Counted from the stretch's first letter, positions 47,219 through 55,845 are shown. The stretch: 64,000 nucleotides of DNA from Sphingobacterium mizutaii (GCF_900187125.1 NZ_LT906468.1:4216001-4280000), one strand, 5' to 3'. Translations and numbers: made by a program. Notes: generated from the letters alone by a model not told the origin.

Positions 47219-47656
47219 CTAGAGCTTCTGGTCCTGAGCCTGTTGCACGATGAGCTGTTCATGTAGAACCTCCACAAGCGCCGGGAAGAACCCATGGCTC
47301 TGGGCCATAATGGAGAGGTAGGATTCGGTGAAACCCCGCTCAATCCTCCTACAGTGCAGGAGAACATCGTTTATGTCCTCCTTTCCAACATTGCTCCCCA
47401 TCGCAAAGAACTTTCTTGCCATCTCTCCCTCCCCAGGCGCGCAAACTTCCTCAAGTGAGCCCAACGCCATGGCAAGGGCATTGAACTGGAGCCTGAAATC
47501 AATCGATTTTTGCATTTTGTCCAAAAAGACCTTCCTAAGTCCAACATGTCCCTTGCTGACTGCGTGCTCAGAGGCCCATCTATAACCCTCTAGCCTGGTC
47601 GCGTTCGCTGAGATGGCCTGGACCAGAAGTTTCAACCTTTTTTCGAGTTCTGGCAT
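47219..47656 (-). CDS. Hypothetical four-helix protein, possibly DUF2383-like
   Basis: About 145 residues from ATG 47656 (MPELEKRLKLLVQ); a longer frame opens at 47704 but runs through promoter-like sequence. Wholly helical, with no signal peptide. The pattern (two helices, a GH-x-GLRKVFLDKM segment, RLQFNALAMALGSLEE, then EDINDVLLHCRRIERGFTESY) resembles ferritin-like four-helix proteins of the DUF2383/PA2169 type. This is a tentative likeness, not a firm assignment. A near-match to the -7 consensus (TACTTTTA) lies five bases upstream of the start. It is the first gene of the G+C-richer part of the window. Confidence 0.65.
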   Translation of the reverse strand: MPELEKRLKLLVQAISANATRLEGYRWASEHAVSKGHVGLRKVFLDKMQKSIDFRLQFNALAMALGSLEEVCAPGEGEMARKFFAMGSNVGKEDINDVLLHCRRIERGFTESYLSIMAQSHGFFPALVEVLHEQLIVQQAQDQKL

Positions 47657-47746
47657 GACTTTAAAAGTACAGTTTCTGTCAAGGAATAAACATTTAATTT
47701 GCACATTTGTTCATATGGGCCACATTTAGAGTAGAAATACCGCAGT

Positions 47747-47796
47747 GCCGACCTGCAATTACCTCTTCCGTCAAGTTCGAGAAAATGCAGGTCGGC
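47747..47796. repeat. Eleven-base perfect inverted repeat
   Basis: GCCGACCTGCA (47747-47757) pairs with TGCAGGTCGGC (47786-47796), loop of 28 bases. It lies in the roughly 240-base gap between the divergent four-helix gene and the PAS gene. No T-run follows, so it is more like an operator or mRNA structure than a terminator. Confidence 0.5.
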
Positions 47797-47896
47797 TGGC
47801 ACTGGGCTCGGAAAAAAAACGTAAATTCGTATCCTCCATGGGGCAGATCGCACTATGGAAGAGACTAAATTGCCAGACACCTAATTTGACAAACCA

Positions 47897-50407
47897 ATGG
47901 AACGTGACGATCTCTTTGACCTTTCCCCTATCCCCATGTGGATATTAGACAGAGCAGACCATTGTTTCCTTGCAGCAAACAGGGAGGCCCAGGGGCTCTA
48001 TGGGTTTTCCCTCAATCAGCTCACGGGCATGGCCCTGAAGGACGTCCTTGCGGATCCGGACACCGAGATAAAGGATCATAGCACCGGAATTGCCGAAGGG
48101 ATTGTCCAAAGGCACCGAAACCGGGATGGGGGGACCTTCTATCTTAGGCTCAACACTGCCCCGGTCACATATGCTGGCAGGGCGGCAATTCTGGTAGCCG
48201 CAGTAGAGGTCGAACAGGACCCTCGTCCACTTATAGACCAGAACAAGGACCTTGGCGCCCATTCGTTGCTCGACGGTGCAGGAAAATTCATGTTCGCGGA
48301 CCTCGACCACTGCAGGTTGTTGGGATGTGCCCCGGGGGAGCTATTGGGCCGTAAACTCCTCGATTTTTTACATCCGGAGGAAAGAAGGCTCTTCTCAGGG
48401 CTCCTTGAAAGTCTCATGCAAGGGGGATCGTTCCCATCGGGGACCTATGCACTCATCCGTGAGGACGGTGAGCGGAGGTGGATGGCATGCGACCTTTCTG
48501 TTGTTTCGACTGGAAAGGGAAAGGCCGTCAAGGTCGTGCTCTGGGACGTGACCGAAAAGACCGAACGCCAGCTGCACGAACAGGCCCTCGAGCGGATCGA
48601 GAGGGGGATCACCGAAGCTACATCGTTAGAGACACTCGTCGATAAGGCCATCCAGGCCATTCTTGGACTGCAGGAGGTCAGAACGGCAGAGATCTGGATC
48701 GTGTCCTCGGATCCTTCCTCCCTTGGCCTGAGGGGCAGGGCAAGCAAGCGGGATGGTCAGTACCTGTTAGAGGGGTTTTCACCGAGCTTCAGTTGCAGGA
48801 AGGGGGAGGGCATGCCCGGAAGGGTTTGGATGGAAATGGGGCCTGTCACCGCGCGATACGCCCCTCCGGGAAACCAGACTGCCTTTGGGGTCCCGATCCT
48901 AGCCGAGGGAAAGTTCCTGGGATGCCTGATATGCTACTCAACCGGACCGCTGGAAAGGCTGGAGGCCACTGGACCTTTCTTGGAAAGGGCAGCTACCCGG
49001 ATTGCTGAACCGATTGCCCATAAATTGAAGGAGAGCGAATACCGGATGCTCTTCGACATATCCCCCGACCCGCACTGTATCATCGGTCGGGACGGCCAAA
49101 TAGAGATGTGCAACAGCGCCTTTTCCGCACTGGTAACGACCGATGGGGCAATTTCCACTGGCAGCACCGTCCTTCAATTTGTGCACCCCGAGGACATCAT
49201 GCGAGCAAAGAGGGATTTCATTTCCATGGTCAACGGATGGAGCACCGGTCCATACCGCTGCAGGGTCGCCACCGCTGAGGGCCATTTGCGCACGTTGCTC
49301 TGGTCTGCTGCCATCTCGCGAGAGTCCATGCGGATCGTCGCCGTAGGAAAGGACGTTACCGATCAGGACAGAGCAGAGCAGGAACTCCATGGGGCCCTCA
49401 AGAAGCTCCAAAATGCCCAGAAGATAGCTAAGCTGGGCTATTGGTTCCGGCCGGTCGACTCCCAGATCTCGAATTGGAGCGAGGAGACCTACAGTATCTA
49501 TGAGCGCGCCCCCGGCACATTCGTACCCACCATGGAGAACCTAAGAAACACCTTCTTTCCCGATGACCGCCACCTGATAGAGAAGGACCCTGCGCTCCTT
49601 CTGGAACCAAATGCCGCCAAGGGATTTGAACACAGGATAGTTACTCCCGAGGGAAGGATCAAATGGGTAAGGCAGGAGGTAAGGATGGTCACCTCAGAGG
49701 ACGGCACGCCCCAGAAGCTAGAGGGTACCATCCAGGACATTACCGAAAGGAAATCGTACGAGGAAAGGCTATCCATGAGCAACGAGATCTTCCGGCTTGC
49801 CATGCTGGCGAGCAACGAGATGATCTGGCACGTAGACGTGCAAGGGAAAACCCATACCCGAGGGGGAGGGGGACTGCGGCCCATCGAACAAGATAGTCCC
49901 GAAGAGTTCTCCATAGACAATTCTTGGTTCACCACCATTTCCCCCAGCGACAGGGAAAGGGTCTGGGATTCGCTATGGAAGGTGATTGCCGACAAGGAAC
50001 AGAATGCATGGTGTGCCGAATACCGAACAGTCGCAGCAGATGGCTCGGTCCACCACTACCAGGACAGGTGCCACGTCCTGCGAGACCCGGAGGGCAATGC
50101 AGTCCAGTTGGTCGGGGCAGCACTGGACGTGACCATTTCCCGGCGGCACGTTGAGATGATCGAGGAACAGAACAGAATCCTAAGGGACATTGCATGGTCT
50201 CAATCGCACCTGCTCAGGGCTCCACTTACCAGGTTGATGGGACTTGCGGACATATCGATTCACCATGAGGGCGGTGGCCTCCAAGCGGTAAGAATCATGG
50301 AGCTCATCCGGGGATCGGCCGAGGAACTGGACATGATAATCAGAACAATGACAGAAAAGGCAAACTCAATAGAAAATGGAACAAAGGACGATACTCTTGA
50401 TCGATGA
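47897..50407 (+). CDS. Multi-PAS/GAF sensor ending in a HisKA domain, no ATPase domain
   Basis: An 836-residue soluble protein. About five PAS domains (roughly 1-105, 112-225, 390-500, 505-625, 630-755), with a GAF domain between the second and third (about 235-385). It ends in a dimerisation/phosphoacceptor helix pair, with His771 in WSQSHLLRAPLTRLMGL. It then stops about 65 residues later, so the HATPase_c domain that would phosphorylate this His is missing. No membrane segment is seen. Its last 32 bases overlap the response regulator gene. It may take phosphate from another kinase or act as a scaffold. Confidence 0.85.
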   Translation: MERDDLFDLSPIPMWILDRADHCFLAANREAQGLYGFSLNQLTGMALKDVLADPDTEIKDHSTGIAEGIVQRHRNRDGGTFYLRLNTAPVTYAGRAAILVAAVEVEQDPRPLIDQNKDLGAHSLLDGAGKFMFADLDHCRLLGCAPGELLGRKLLDFLHPEERRLFSGLLESLMQGGSFPSGTYALIREDGERRWMACDLSVVSTGKGKAVKVVLWDVTEKTERQLHEQALERIERGITEATSLETLVDKAIQAILGLQEVRTAEIWIVSSDPSSLGLRGRASKRDGQYLLEGFSPSFSCRKGEGMPGRVWMEMGPVTARYAPPGNQTAFGVPILAEGKFLGCLICYSTGPLERLEATGPFLERAATRIAEPIAHKLKESEYRMLFDISPDPHCIIGRDGQIEMCNSAFSALVTTDGAISTGSTVLQFVHPEDIMRAKRDFISMVNGWSTGPYRCRVATAEGHLRTLLWSAAISRESMRIVAVGKDVTDQDRAEQELHGALKKLQNAQKIAKLGYWFRPVDSQISNWSEETYSIYERAPGTFVPTMENLRNTFFPDDRHLIEKDPALLLEPNAAKGFEHRIVTPEGRIKWVRQEVRMVTSEDGTPQKLEGTIQDITERKSYEERLSMSNEIFRLAMLASNEMIWHVDVQGKTHTRGGGGLRPIEQDSPEEFSIDNSWFTTISPSDRERVWDSLWKVIADKEQNAWCAEYRTVAADGSVHHYQDRCHVLRDPEGNAVQLVGAALDVTISRRHVEMIEEQNRILRDIAWSQSHLLRAPLTRLMGLADISIHHEGGGLQAVRIMELIRGSAEELDMIIRTMTEKANSIENGTKDDTLDR

Positions 50408-50753
50408 CGACCCCGTCATCAATTTCATTCACAGGACGATCATTTCAAGCGTTTTCCCGGAGAACAGGATACTTACCGTGGAGAACGGCCAATTGGCCCT
50501 TGAGCTCATCAAAGAGGAGCCTGACCGCCCATACCTGGTCTTTTTGGACATAAACATGCCAGTGATGAACGGTTGGGAGTTCTTGGATGCCATAAGGTCC
50601 CAAGGGGGAAGCCTCGACCTGTCCATCCACATCCTTACCTCATCTGTTGACTCTAGGGACATAGAGAGGTCCTCAAGCGATGAGCTCGTGGTCTCCTACC
50701 TGGCCAAGCCCCTGAGCAGGGCAGGGCTCCTTGCCCTGAGGTCAAGACTGTGA
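50376..50753 (+). CDS. Single-domain response regulator
   Basis: A 125-residue CheY-like receiver with no output domain. The acidic pocket is in LIDDDPV (near 7-10), the phosphoacceptor Asp in VFLDINMPVMNGWEF (near 57), the conserved Ser/Thr in LTSSVDS, and Lys in YLAKPLS (near 112). It starts inside the end of the PAS/HisKA gene (32-base overlap), a sign of coupled expression at matched amounts. It likely works with that protein in phosphorelay. Confidence 0.92.
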   Translation: MEQRTILLIDDDPVINFIHRTIISSVFPENRILTVENGQLALELIKEEPDRPYLVFLDINMPVMNGWEFLDAIRSQGGSLDLSIHILTSSVDSRDIERSSSDELVVSYLAKPLSRAGLLALRSRL

Positions 50754-50995
50754 TATCCATGGGCAATCGGGTTCGGGAATCGATACCTGCACACACCTCC
50801 GCGGGCCTGTTCTAGAAAGTCCCGGAACAGAGGGCTAGTTAAGAATATTCCAAATGACCCTTATGTCCCAATACCGGCGCTTTCCACGACCAAGGAGAAG
50901 TGCCAGGTGGTTTGCGACCCCCTGATCCAAAACAGCCGGTCAATGGGCCCAGTCCTTATTCCGGATCAACAGAGCAGAAATATTTTCCGAAAACA
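50754..50995. other. Gap without a recognisable gene
   Basis: The first 240 or so bases between the response regulator and the arsR-type promoter hold only very short open frames. I see no clear structure or motif in it. Confidence 0.5.
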
Positions 50996-51026
50996 TTGCG
51001 TAACCGAATGGCTTCGTTTATATTTG
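50996..51026 (+). promoter_or_regulatory. Promoter of the arsR-SRPBCC-doxX cassette
   Basis: TTG (50996-50998), a 20-base spacer and TATATTTG (51019-51026), a full match to the Bacteroidota promoter consensus. It ends 18 bases before the ATG of the ArsR-type gene. Confidence 0.7.
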
Positions 51027-51044
51027 TAGCCAAATGACTTCATT

Positions 51045-51365
51045 ATGAACTTAAGAAGGGACGTATTCCAAGCCATTTCAGATCCATCGAGGCGAGCAAT
51101 CCTATTGCTGGTGGCTACAAAAGCCATGACCGCAGGTGCCATCGCTTCAAATTTTGCCACCGCAAGACCAACAGTCTCCAAACACATACAGATCCTGATT
51201 GAGTGTGAATTGCTGACACAGGAGCAAATAGGGAGGGAGATTTATTACCATGCCAGCGCCTCAAAGATGAAGGAGGTCGCAGATTATATTGAACAGTTCC
51301 GCCAGATGTGGGACGACAGGTTCAACAGACTGGAGACAGTGATGAAAAAGTATAACAGGAAATAA
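51045..51365 (+). CDS. ArsR family winged-helix regulator
   Basis: A 106-residue DNA-binding protein with ISDPSRRAILLLV as first helix pair and ASNFATARPTVSKHIQILIECELL as the helix-turn-helix. No metal-binding cysteine motif of the ELCVCDL kind is present, so it is not a classic metal sensor. This subgroup is usually linked to SRPBCC genes, as here, where one starts two bases after its stop. It probably represses its own operon. Confidence 0.9.
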   Translation: MNLRRDVFQAISDPSRRAILLLVATKAMTAGAIASNFATARPTVSKHIQILIECELLTQEQIGREIYYHASASKMKEVADYIEQFRQMWDDRFNRLETVMKKYNRK

Positions 51366-51367
51366 AA

Positions 51368-51832
51368 ATGGAAAACAAGACAGTAGTAAGTGCCGAGGAT
51401 GGCACACAGGAAATCCTGATCACGAGGGTTTTTGACCTGCCCTTGGAACTGCTTTTCAAAGCATACGAAGAACCCGGGCTCTTTGAAGAATGGATGAACG
51501 CCAAAGTACTGAAAATGGACAACAGGGACCACGGCTCTTATGCTTTTGAAACTTGGCATAACGGAAAGGTGGTATTTCGGGCTAACGGGACTTTCCACGA
51601 ATTTGTACCGCAGAAGAGAATCACACGAACATTTGAAATGGAGGACACCCCTTTTCCCGTTCAGTTAGAATTTTTGGAGTTTGAGGAACTGACAAACCAG
51701 ACGAGCAAACTGACCATGCAGATAGTGTTCAGGTCCGTTGAATTCAGGAACCGATTATTGCAGATGCCGTTCGCACATGGCCTCAACATGGCACACGACA
51801 GGCTACAGGAAAAGGTTAATCGCTTAAAATAG
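51368..51832 (+). CDS. SRPBCC (AHSA1-like) domain protein
   Basis: A 154-residue protein of the SRPBCC/START-like fold, activator-of-Hsp90-homologue-1 type. ITRVFDLPLELLFKAYEEPGLFEEWM at the N-terminus is the usual opening strand and helix, and the C-terminal helix is FAHGLNMAHDRLQEKVNRL. It probably binds a small hydrophobic ligand. The ArsR-SRPBCC pair is common in bacteria, but no clear role is known. Confidence 0.88.
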   Translation: MENKTVVSAEDGTQEILITRVFDLPLELLFKAYEEPGLFEEWMNAKVLKMDNRDHGSYAFETWHNGKVVFRANGTFHEFVPQKRITRTFEMEDTPFPVQLEFLEFEELTNQTSKLTMQIVFRSVEFRNRLLQMPFAHGLNMAHDRLQEKVNRLK

Positions 51833-51838
51833 CTGGAT

Positions 51839-52222
51839 ATGGCAAGGAAACGAAGAATTATCTATTGGGCGGCAACCATATTCCTGTCAATTGGGATGAC
51901 CGCCGGGGGTATACAGCAATTGTTGCAGGTAGGTGGCTATAATGCGATCGTGAGTTCATTGGGATACCCTCTCTATCTATTGAGCATCCTCGGAGCCTGG
52001 AAATTATTGGGCGTAGCGGCTATCCTGATCCCGAAATTTCCGATACTCAAGGAATGGGCCTATGCAGGTTTCTTCTTTGCAATGTCAGGTGCCTTTGCCT
52101 CCCACCTTGCGGTTGGACAGCCATTCGGAGAAGCTGTACCATCATTAATATTGGTTTCGGCAACCGTCCTGTCATGGTACTTCAGGCCAGAAAGCAGAAA
52201 AATCACCCCTCAAAAAACCTAA
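51839..52222 (+). CDS. DoxX family membrane protein
   Basis: A 127-residue membrane protein with four hydrophobic segments: IIYWAATIFLSIGMTAGGIQQLL, SILGAWKLLGVAAILI, EWAYAGFFFAMSGAF and SLILVSATVLSWYF. It matches the DoxX-like family. Third gene of the cassette, six bases after the SRPBCC gene. Function is unknown; relatives are tied to redox or solvent stress. Confidence 0.82.
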   Translation: MARKRRIIYWAATIFLSIGMTAGGIQQLLQVGGYNAIVSSLGYPLYLLSILGAWKLLGVAAILIPKFPILKEWAYAGFFFAMSGAFASHLAVGQPFGEAVPSLILVSATVLSWYFRPESRKITPQKT

Positions 52223-52233
52223 AGAAGTTACCC

Positions 52234-52821
52234 ATGGACCAGAAGATAATTGACCATTATTTTGCGGAGGCAGATAGATGGAAAGAGGAGTTCCAATTGT
52301 TGCGCGAGATCGTTCTTGAAAACACCTCTCTTGAAGAAACCTACAAATGGAAGCACCCGTGCTACACATTTCATGGGAAAAACATTGTACTGATACACGG
52401 ATTTAAAGATTATTGTGCACTACTTTTCCTCAAGGGAGCTTTACTGAAAGATCCGCAGAAGGTACTTATCCAGCAAACCGAAAACGTACAATCGGCGAGG
52501 CAGATTAGATTTACCAGTATTGAGCAGATCGAAGCACTCCTGCCCATCCTCAAGGCCTTTATAGCTGAAGCCATAGAGATTGAAATGTCGGGGAAGAAGG
52601 TAGAGTTGAGGAAAGCAAGTGACTATCCAGTCCCTGAAGAATTCCAAAGGGCAATTGGAGAGGACCGGGACCTAAAAAAAGCTTTCTATTCCTTAACGCC
52701 GGGCCGGCAAAAGGGGTATTTGTTTTATTTCAATCAAGCTAAACAATCCAGGACCAGAGAGGCAAGAATAGAAAAACACTATCAGCAGATTCTGGACGGA
52801 AAGGGGTTGGATGAAAAATAG
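52234..52821 (+). CDS. DUF1801 / YdeI-like protein
   Basis: About 195 residues from ATG 52234 (MDQKIIDHYF); the open frame runs further upstream but there it overlaps the DoxX gene. The first part is DUF1801-like (WKEEFQLLREIVLENTSLEETYKWKHPCYTFHGKNI), the C-terminal part YdeI/OmpD-associated (LKKAFYSLTPGRQKGYLFYFNQAKQSRTREARIEK). Soluble, cytoplasmic. Last gene of the ArsR cassette. The molecular role of the family is not established. Confidence 0.85.
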   Translation: MDQKIIDHYFAEADRWKEEFQLLREIVLENTSLEETYKWKHPCYTFHGKNIVLIHGFKDYCALLFLKGALLKDPQKVLIQQTENVQSARQIRFTSIEQIEALLPILKAFIAEAIEIEMSGKKVELRKASDYPVPEEFQRAIGEDRDLKKAFYSLTPGRQKGYLFYFNQAKQSRTREARIEKHYQQILDGKGLDEK

Positions 52822-52948
52822 GATGTATTGCCCCGGCATCCGTTCGGTACTAACTGATCAAAATCACCAGAGGGATGGCAGTCCAAAAGACTTGTCCCTG
52901 CATTGACGGATTCGGGCTGGGAATGCCGGGTAATATGGAGCCAAACAT

Positions 52949-53437
52949 TTAATCGCAAAGGAGAGATTCCAACATGTCCAGGCTCGCGTTGAAAGCTGAA
53001 ATAAATATGTGCGCGGCATTAAGTGAGGAAAAATGGAACTTCTGGGATGCCACCTTGTTTTGACAAGAAACACAGAGGAATACATCGCCCCTAACGGCAT
53101 TGGCACTCCCTTCTGAATCACTGAAAGCCTTCCCCGTCACAGCTATGTGAATATCAGCAGGAATTACGGTCTCCAAACCCTGTAACATGGATTCCGTAAC
53201 ACGCTCTGACTCTGCAGAGAACCGGTCAATCAAGGAACCAGGAACACCTAGGACCTCTTTTTTAACATTTTCGGAATAGCATACAATAGAACCTTCCAAA
53301 TAGTCCCCCGATTCAGTCTGTAAACTCCATATGCTCGTAAAAAAGCCTCCGGGCATGCTTTCTGCCAACGACAGTTTATACCCGCCTAGACTTATTAGTT
53401 CCCCAAGCCGGTTCAATTTCTTTTCATTTATTTTCAT
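52949..53437 (-). CDS. CinA C-terminal domain-like protein (divergent)
   Basis: A 162-residue stand-alone CinA/PncC-type domain, which in other bacteria deamidates nicotinamide mononucleotide. LSLAESMPGGFFTS (near residue 24) keeps the catalytic-type Ser in AES but lacks the usual Cys-Thr of AESCTGG. CYSENVKKEVLGVP matches the second family motif. The glycine-rich loop after AVTG is changed to KAFSDSEGSA. It may therefore be inactive or have another substrate. It converges with the DUF1801 gene. Confidence 0.72.
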   Translation of the reverse strand: MKINEKKLNRLGELISLGGYKLSLAESMPGGFFTSIWSLQTESGDYLEGSIVCYSENVKKEVLGVPGSLIDRFSAESERVTESMLQGLETVIPADIHIAVTGKAFSDSEGSANAVRGDVFLCVSCQNKVASQKFHFSSLNAAHIFISAFNASLDMLESLLCD

Positions 53438-53812
53438 ATGAATACACTAAAAACACATTTTACCTAGAACAATCGCAAAAACCATTTGTTGGAAGATCCC
53501 TTTGGATATTTTCCCAAACAGCACACCGGTCCTCCTTAATATCCGAAAGGTCACTTCAGGATCGACCCAAAATGGCTCCCTTAAATACGGGGAAAGCCGG
53601 ACAGAAGACACCGTCCTAAACTTCTTTTCATCCAAATTGATTCCCCTCCCATCCCAAAGTACGCTAAAAGAGGTTAACCTGACCGAGGAATGGAATATCG
53701 GTTTTCAAAGAATAGAAATGATCACATTCCCATTATATTTTCCATGATGAATAAATGGACAATTAAAAACTTTATCCTCCTTCCGATTGTTCAAAGGCAA
53801 ACGCTAAACGTG
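53438..53812. other. Gap of about 375 bases without a supported gene
   Basis: A minus-strand frame of 62 codons (53447-53635) ends ten bases before the CinA-like gene and could be a small leading gene of that transcript, but it has no known family. A plus-strand frame across the same bases is no more convincing. No promoter of consensus type is evident. Confidence 0.35.
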
Positions 53813-54010
53813 ATGGACATGAAATCAGACAACAAAAGAGCAAAAATGCCCCAATATGACAAGGCAGCAGGCAGCAACAGGAAAAAAACAGATAGCAGTA
53901 GGGGTCCGGAGACATTGCCCCCATTCATTCCCAAGGGAGAGGAATCAAACATACCCAAAGAGTTCCATCCAAAGGGCAATAGAGCCAATGGCACCCACAA
54001 AGACAAATAA
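53813..54010 (+). CDS. Small hydrophilic hypothetical protein
   Basis: A 65-codon frame from ATG 53813 giving a charged, proline- and glycine-containing peptide (MDMKSDNKRAKMPQYDK at the start, HPKGNRANGTHKDK at the end). It looks like a small disordered protein. The opposite strand is also open but encodes only the hydrophobic mirror expected of such sequence. No family is recognised and no ribosome site is clear. Confidence 0.35.
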   Translation: MDMKSDNKRAKMPQYDKAAGSNRKKTDSSRGPETLPPFIPKGEESNIPKEFHPKGNRANGTHKDK

Positions 54011-54332
54011 AAGGTCAGTTTCCAATGACGGTCCTGACTCATACTGTTAAGGAAAAGGGAAACATAGGGAAAACAGCAGGTTGGCCTGCCAAGGTAACTG
54101 TTTAGGTCCGTAGGGATCGACTGTTTCACAACCAGGAATAGGGAACAATATAATCCCTTGTATTTTTATCCCCTTGAAATGCCCTGCCACCATGTGGACT
54201 TTCACCCTTACAAATAGGAAATATCCAAGAATTTAGATAGAGACAACGGTCCACCACCAGGATATGGATTTTTATTGTCAACCTCCTAAAGGTGACCTCG
54301 ATCCAAAACTTTTCCAACTTGCATAAATTTAT
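54011..54332. other. Gap of about 320 bases upstream of ndk
   Basis: No gene is supported here. Short frames on both strands have no recognisable products. The ndk promoter element lies at its right end. Confidence 0.5.
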
Positions 54333-54340
54333 TACCTTTG
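54333..54340 (+). promoter_or_regulatory. -7 promoter element of ndk
   Basis: TACCTTTG, an exact TAnnTTTG match, ends 18 bases before the ndk ATG. No good -33 TTG is seen at the usual spacing. Confidence 0.55.
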
Positions 54341-54358
54341 CAAAAATTTTAGAGTAAA

Positions 54359-54778
54359 ATGGCAACAAACAGAACTTTTACAATGATCAAGCCAGATGCA
54401 GTTGCAAATGGCCACACAGGCGCCATCTTGAATGACATCATTGCTGGCGGCTTCAAGATCGTTGCAATGAAGTACATTCAGCTTAGCGAAGTAAATGCAG
54501 GCAAGTTTTATGAGGTTCACAAGGAACGTCCTTTTTACGGAGACCTGGTCAATTTCATGTCTTCGGGACCTATCGTCGCAGCAATCCTGGAAAAGGACAA
54601 CGCCGTTGAGGATTTCCGTACATTAATCGGTGCCACTGACCCTTCTAAAGCCAGTGAAGGAACTATCCGTAGCAAATACGCTAAATCTATCGATGCTAAT
54701 GCTATCCACGGGTCCGATTCTGATGAAAATGCTGAGATCGAAGGAGGTTTCTTTTTCTCTCAGTTCGAGAGGTTCTAA
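54359..54778 (+). CDS. ndk: Nucleoside diphosphate kinase
   Basis: Transfers the gamma-phosphate between nucleoside triphosphates and diphosphates through a phosphohistidine. A normal 139 residues. TFTMIKPDAVANGHTG at the N-terminus, RPFYGDLVNFMSSGP, the Arg-containing GATDPSKASEGTIRSKY and the catalytic His in NAIHGSDSDENAEIE. A housekeeping gene standing between accessory sequence on the left and decayed and conjugative sequence on the right. Confidence 0.97.
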   Translation: MATNRTFTMIKPDAVANGHTGAILNDIIAGGFKIVAMKYIQLSEVNAGKFYEVHKERPFYGDLVNFMSSGPIVAAILEKDNAVEDFRTLIGATDPSKASEGTIRSKYAKSIDANAIHGSDSDENAEIEGGFFFSQFERF

Positions 54779-54813
54779 GAACCTGGGTCGGCTTGTCCTT
54801 GATTTAAGCCCCC

Positions 54814-54851
54814 AAAATCCTTGTTGCGGACGATGCGGCAAGGATTTTGTC
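54814..54851 (+). terminator. Probable terminator of ndk
   Basis: AAAATCCTTG (54814-54823) pairs with CAAGGATTTT (54839-54848), loop of 15 bases, followed by GTCCCTTTC. The T-run is short, so it is a moderate terminator. Confidence 0.55.
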
Positions 54852-55166
54852 CCTTTCTAGTACCTTAAGGCCTTTTGGAAGCATCCTTGCTGAAATTCCA
54901 CCAATGTCCTTTTTGATCTTCTTGAATGTATTGACCTCGCTTTCCCGTACCGAAGGTCAATGCACTATTAGCAAACTCCATTTGGTTCCAAATATCCCAG
55001 ATGTATCCATTATAGCTACGATGTCGCCAAACACTTTGGTGGGTCGCTCTTGGGCATTTTACCATAACGCTAAACTGAAGGTAACCACTCATCCGTAATA
55101 TCCCCAAAACTAATATTGGTACGAAGGTCCATATCTTTGTTTAATTGACTATTCATTTTAGGCTTC
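54852..55166. other. Gap of about 315 bases, possibly decayed coding sequence
   Basis: Minus-strand frames at 54865-55107 and 55070-55381 are open with one frame change near 55090, but no family is recognised and the second one overlaps a better-supported pseudogene. I call no gene here. Confidence 0.4.
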
Positions 55167-55790
55167 ATGGTACCACCCGCATTAATAACAGGGGCTGACA
55201 GCTTTATTGCAGAACACCTAAAGTCGCTCCAGGGAAAGTAATAGAATAAACCATTAACAAGGGCACCATGATCTGAAGATGAATACCAGGGGGACATGGA
55301 AAACTGGACCATGGATGAGAAAGCCCTGGACGGAGCAGACCATATCGTCCACCTCTCGGTCAGAGCTGGACGACGGGACACCGCTTACAGGGGATCGCAA
55401 AAGATTGGTTTATGAAACTAGCATCGGAGCAGGGGATTTTTTGATGGGGAGATTGAAAGGTCACAGCCAGAGAATTACGGGTTTCGTATCGGCATCGGCT
55501 ATCGGATATTACGGTTTTACCGACCGGTCAGTGCAGAGTGAAGGAAATGGGGAGAAAGGAATCGGGTCCGGTGCAGATCTGTGCGGGAACTGGGAAAAAG
55601 CTGCGGACTGGTTCTAAGACAACCATATGGGCTCCTGAGTCACCAAGATCGGGGTTTCACTTGTCCTGGGTAGAAATGGTGGCATCGTAGCTCCCAAACC
55701 GACCTCTCTACAGGACATGTTCAGTGCAATATCCAATGAGCTACTGGAAACGAGCTGCCTGATACCCAATAGGGAACCTTTTAAAACATA
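55167..55790 (+). pseudogene. Decayed TIGR01777-family NAD-dependent epimerase
   Basis: Pieces of one SDR protein appear in the right order in different frames. ATG 55167 opens MVPPALITGADSFIAEHL (Rossmann motif), which stops after SLQGK. MENWTMDEKALDGADHIVHL follows near 55300, and FVSASAIGYYGF with DLCGNWEKAADWF near 55490-55615 in a new frame. KIGVSLVLGRNGG follows near 55640 in another frame. At least three frame changes or stops break it, and the C-terminal third is absent. Intact family members have about 300 residues. It marks decay at the edge of the conjugative element. Confidence 0.75.
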
Positions 55791-55845
55791 ATGGACCAAG
55801 GGATTCCAGGTACTGTGTTCCCTAAAACATATTTGCCTTAGGAAT

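Noticed and set aside
48938..49411. Long minus-strand frame within the PAS gene
   Set aside because: G+C-rich DNA gives long open frames by chance; the plus strand has clear PAS and GAF domains.
53502..53747. Plus-strand frame of 81 codons upstream of the small hydrophilic gene
   Set aside because: No family, no promoter or ribosome site, and the opposite strand is equally open.
53791..54129. Minus-strand open frame of 112 codons with hydrophobic segments
   Set aside because: It is the mirror of a hydrophilic plus-strand peptide, which gives false membrane-like sequence; no family or start signal was seen.
54865..55381. Minus-strand open pieces (tryptophan- and tyrosine-rich) between ndk and the pseudogene
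   Set aside because: No recognised family, a frame change near 55090, and overlap with the better-supported epimerase remnant on the plus strand.
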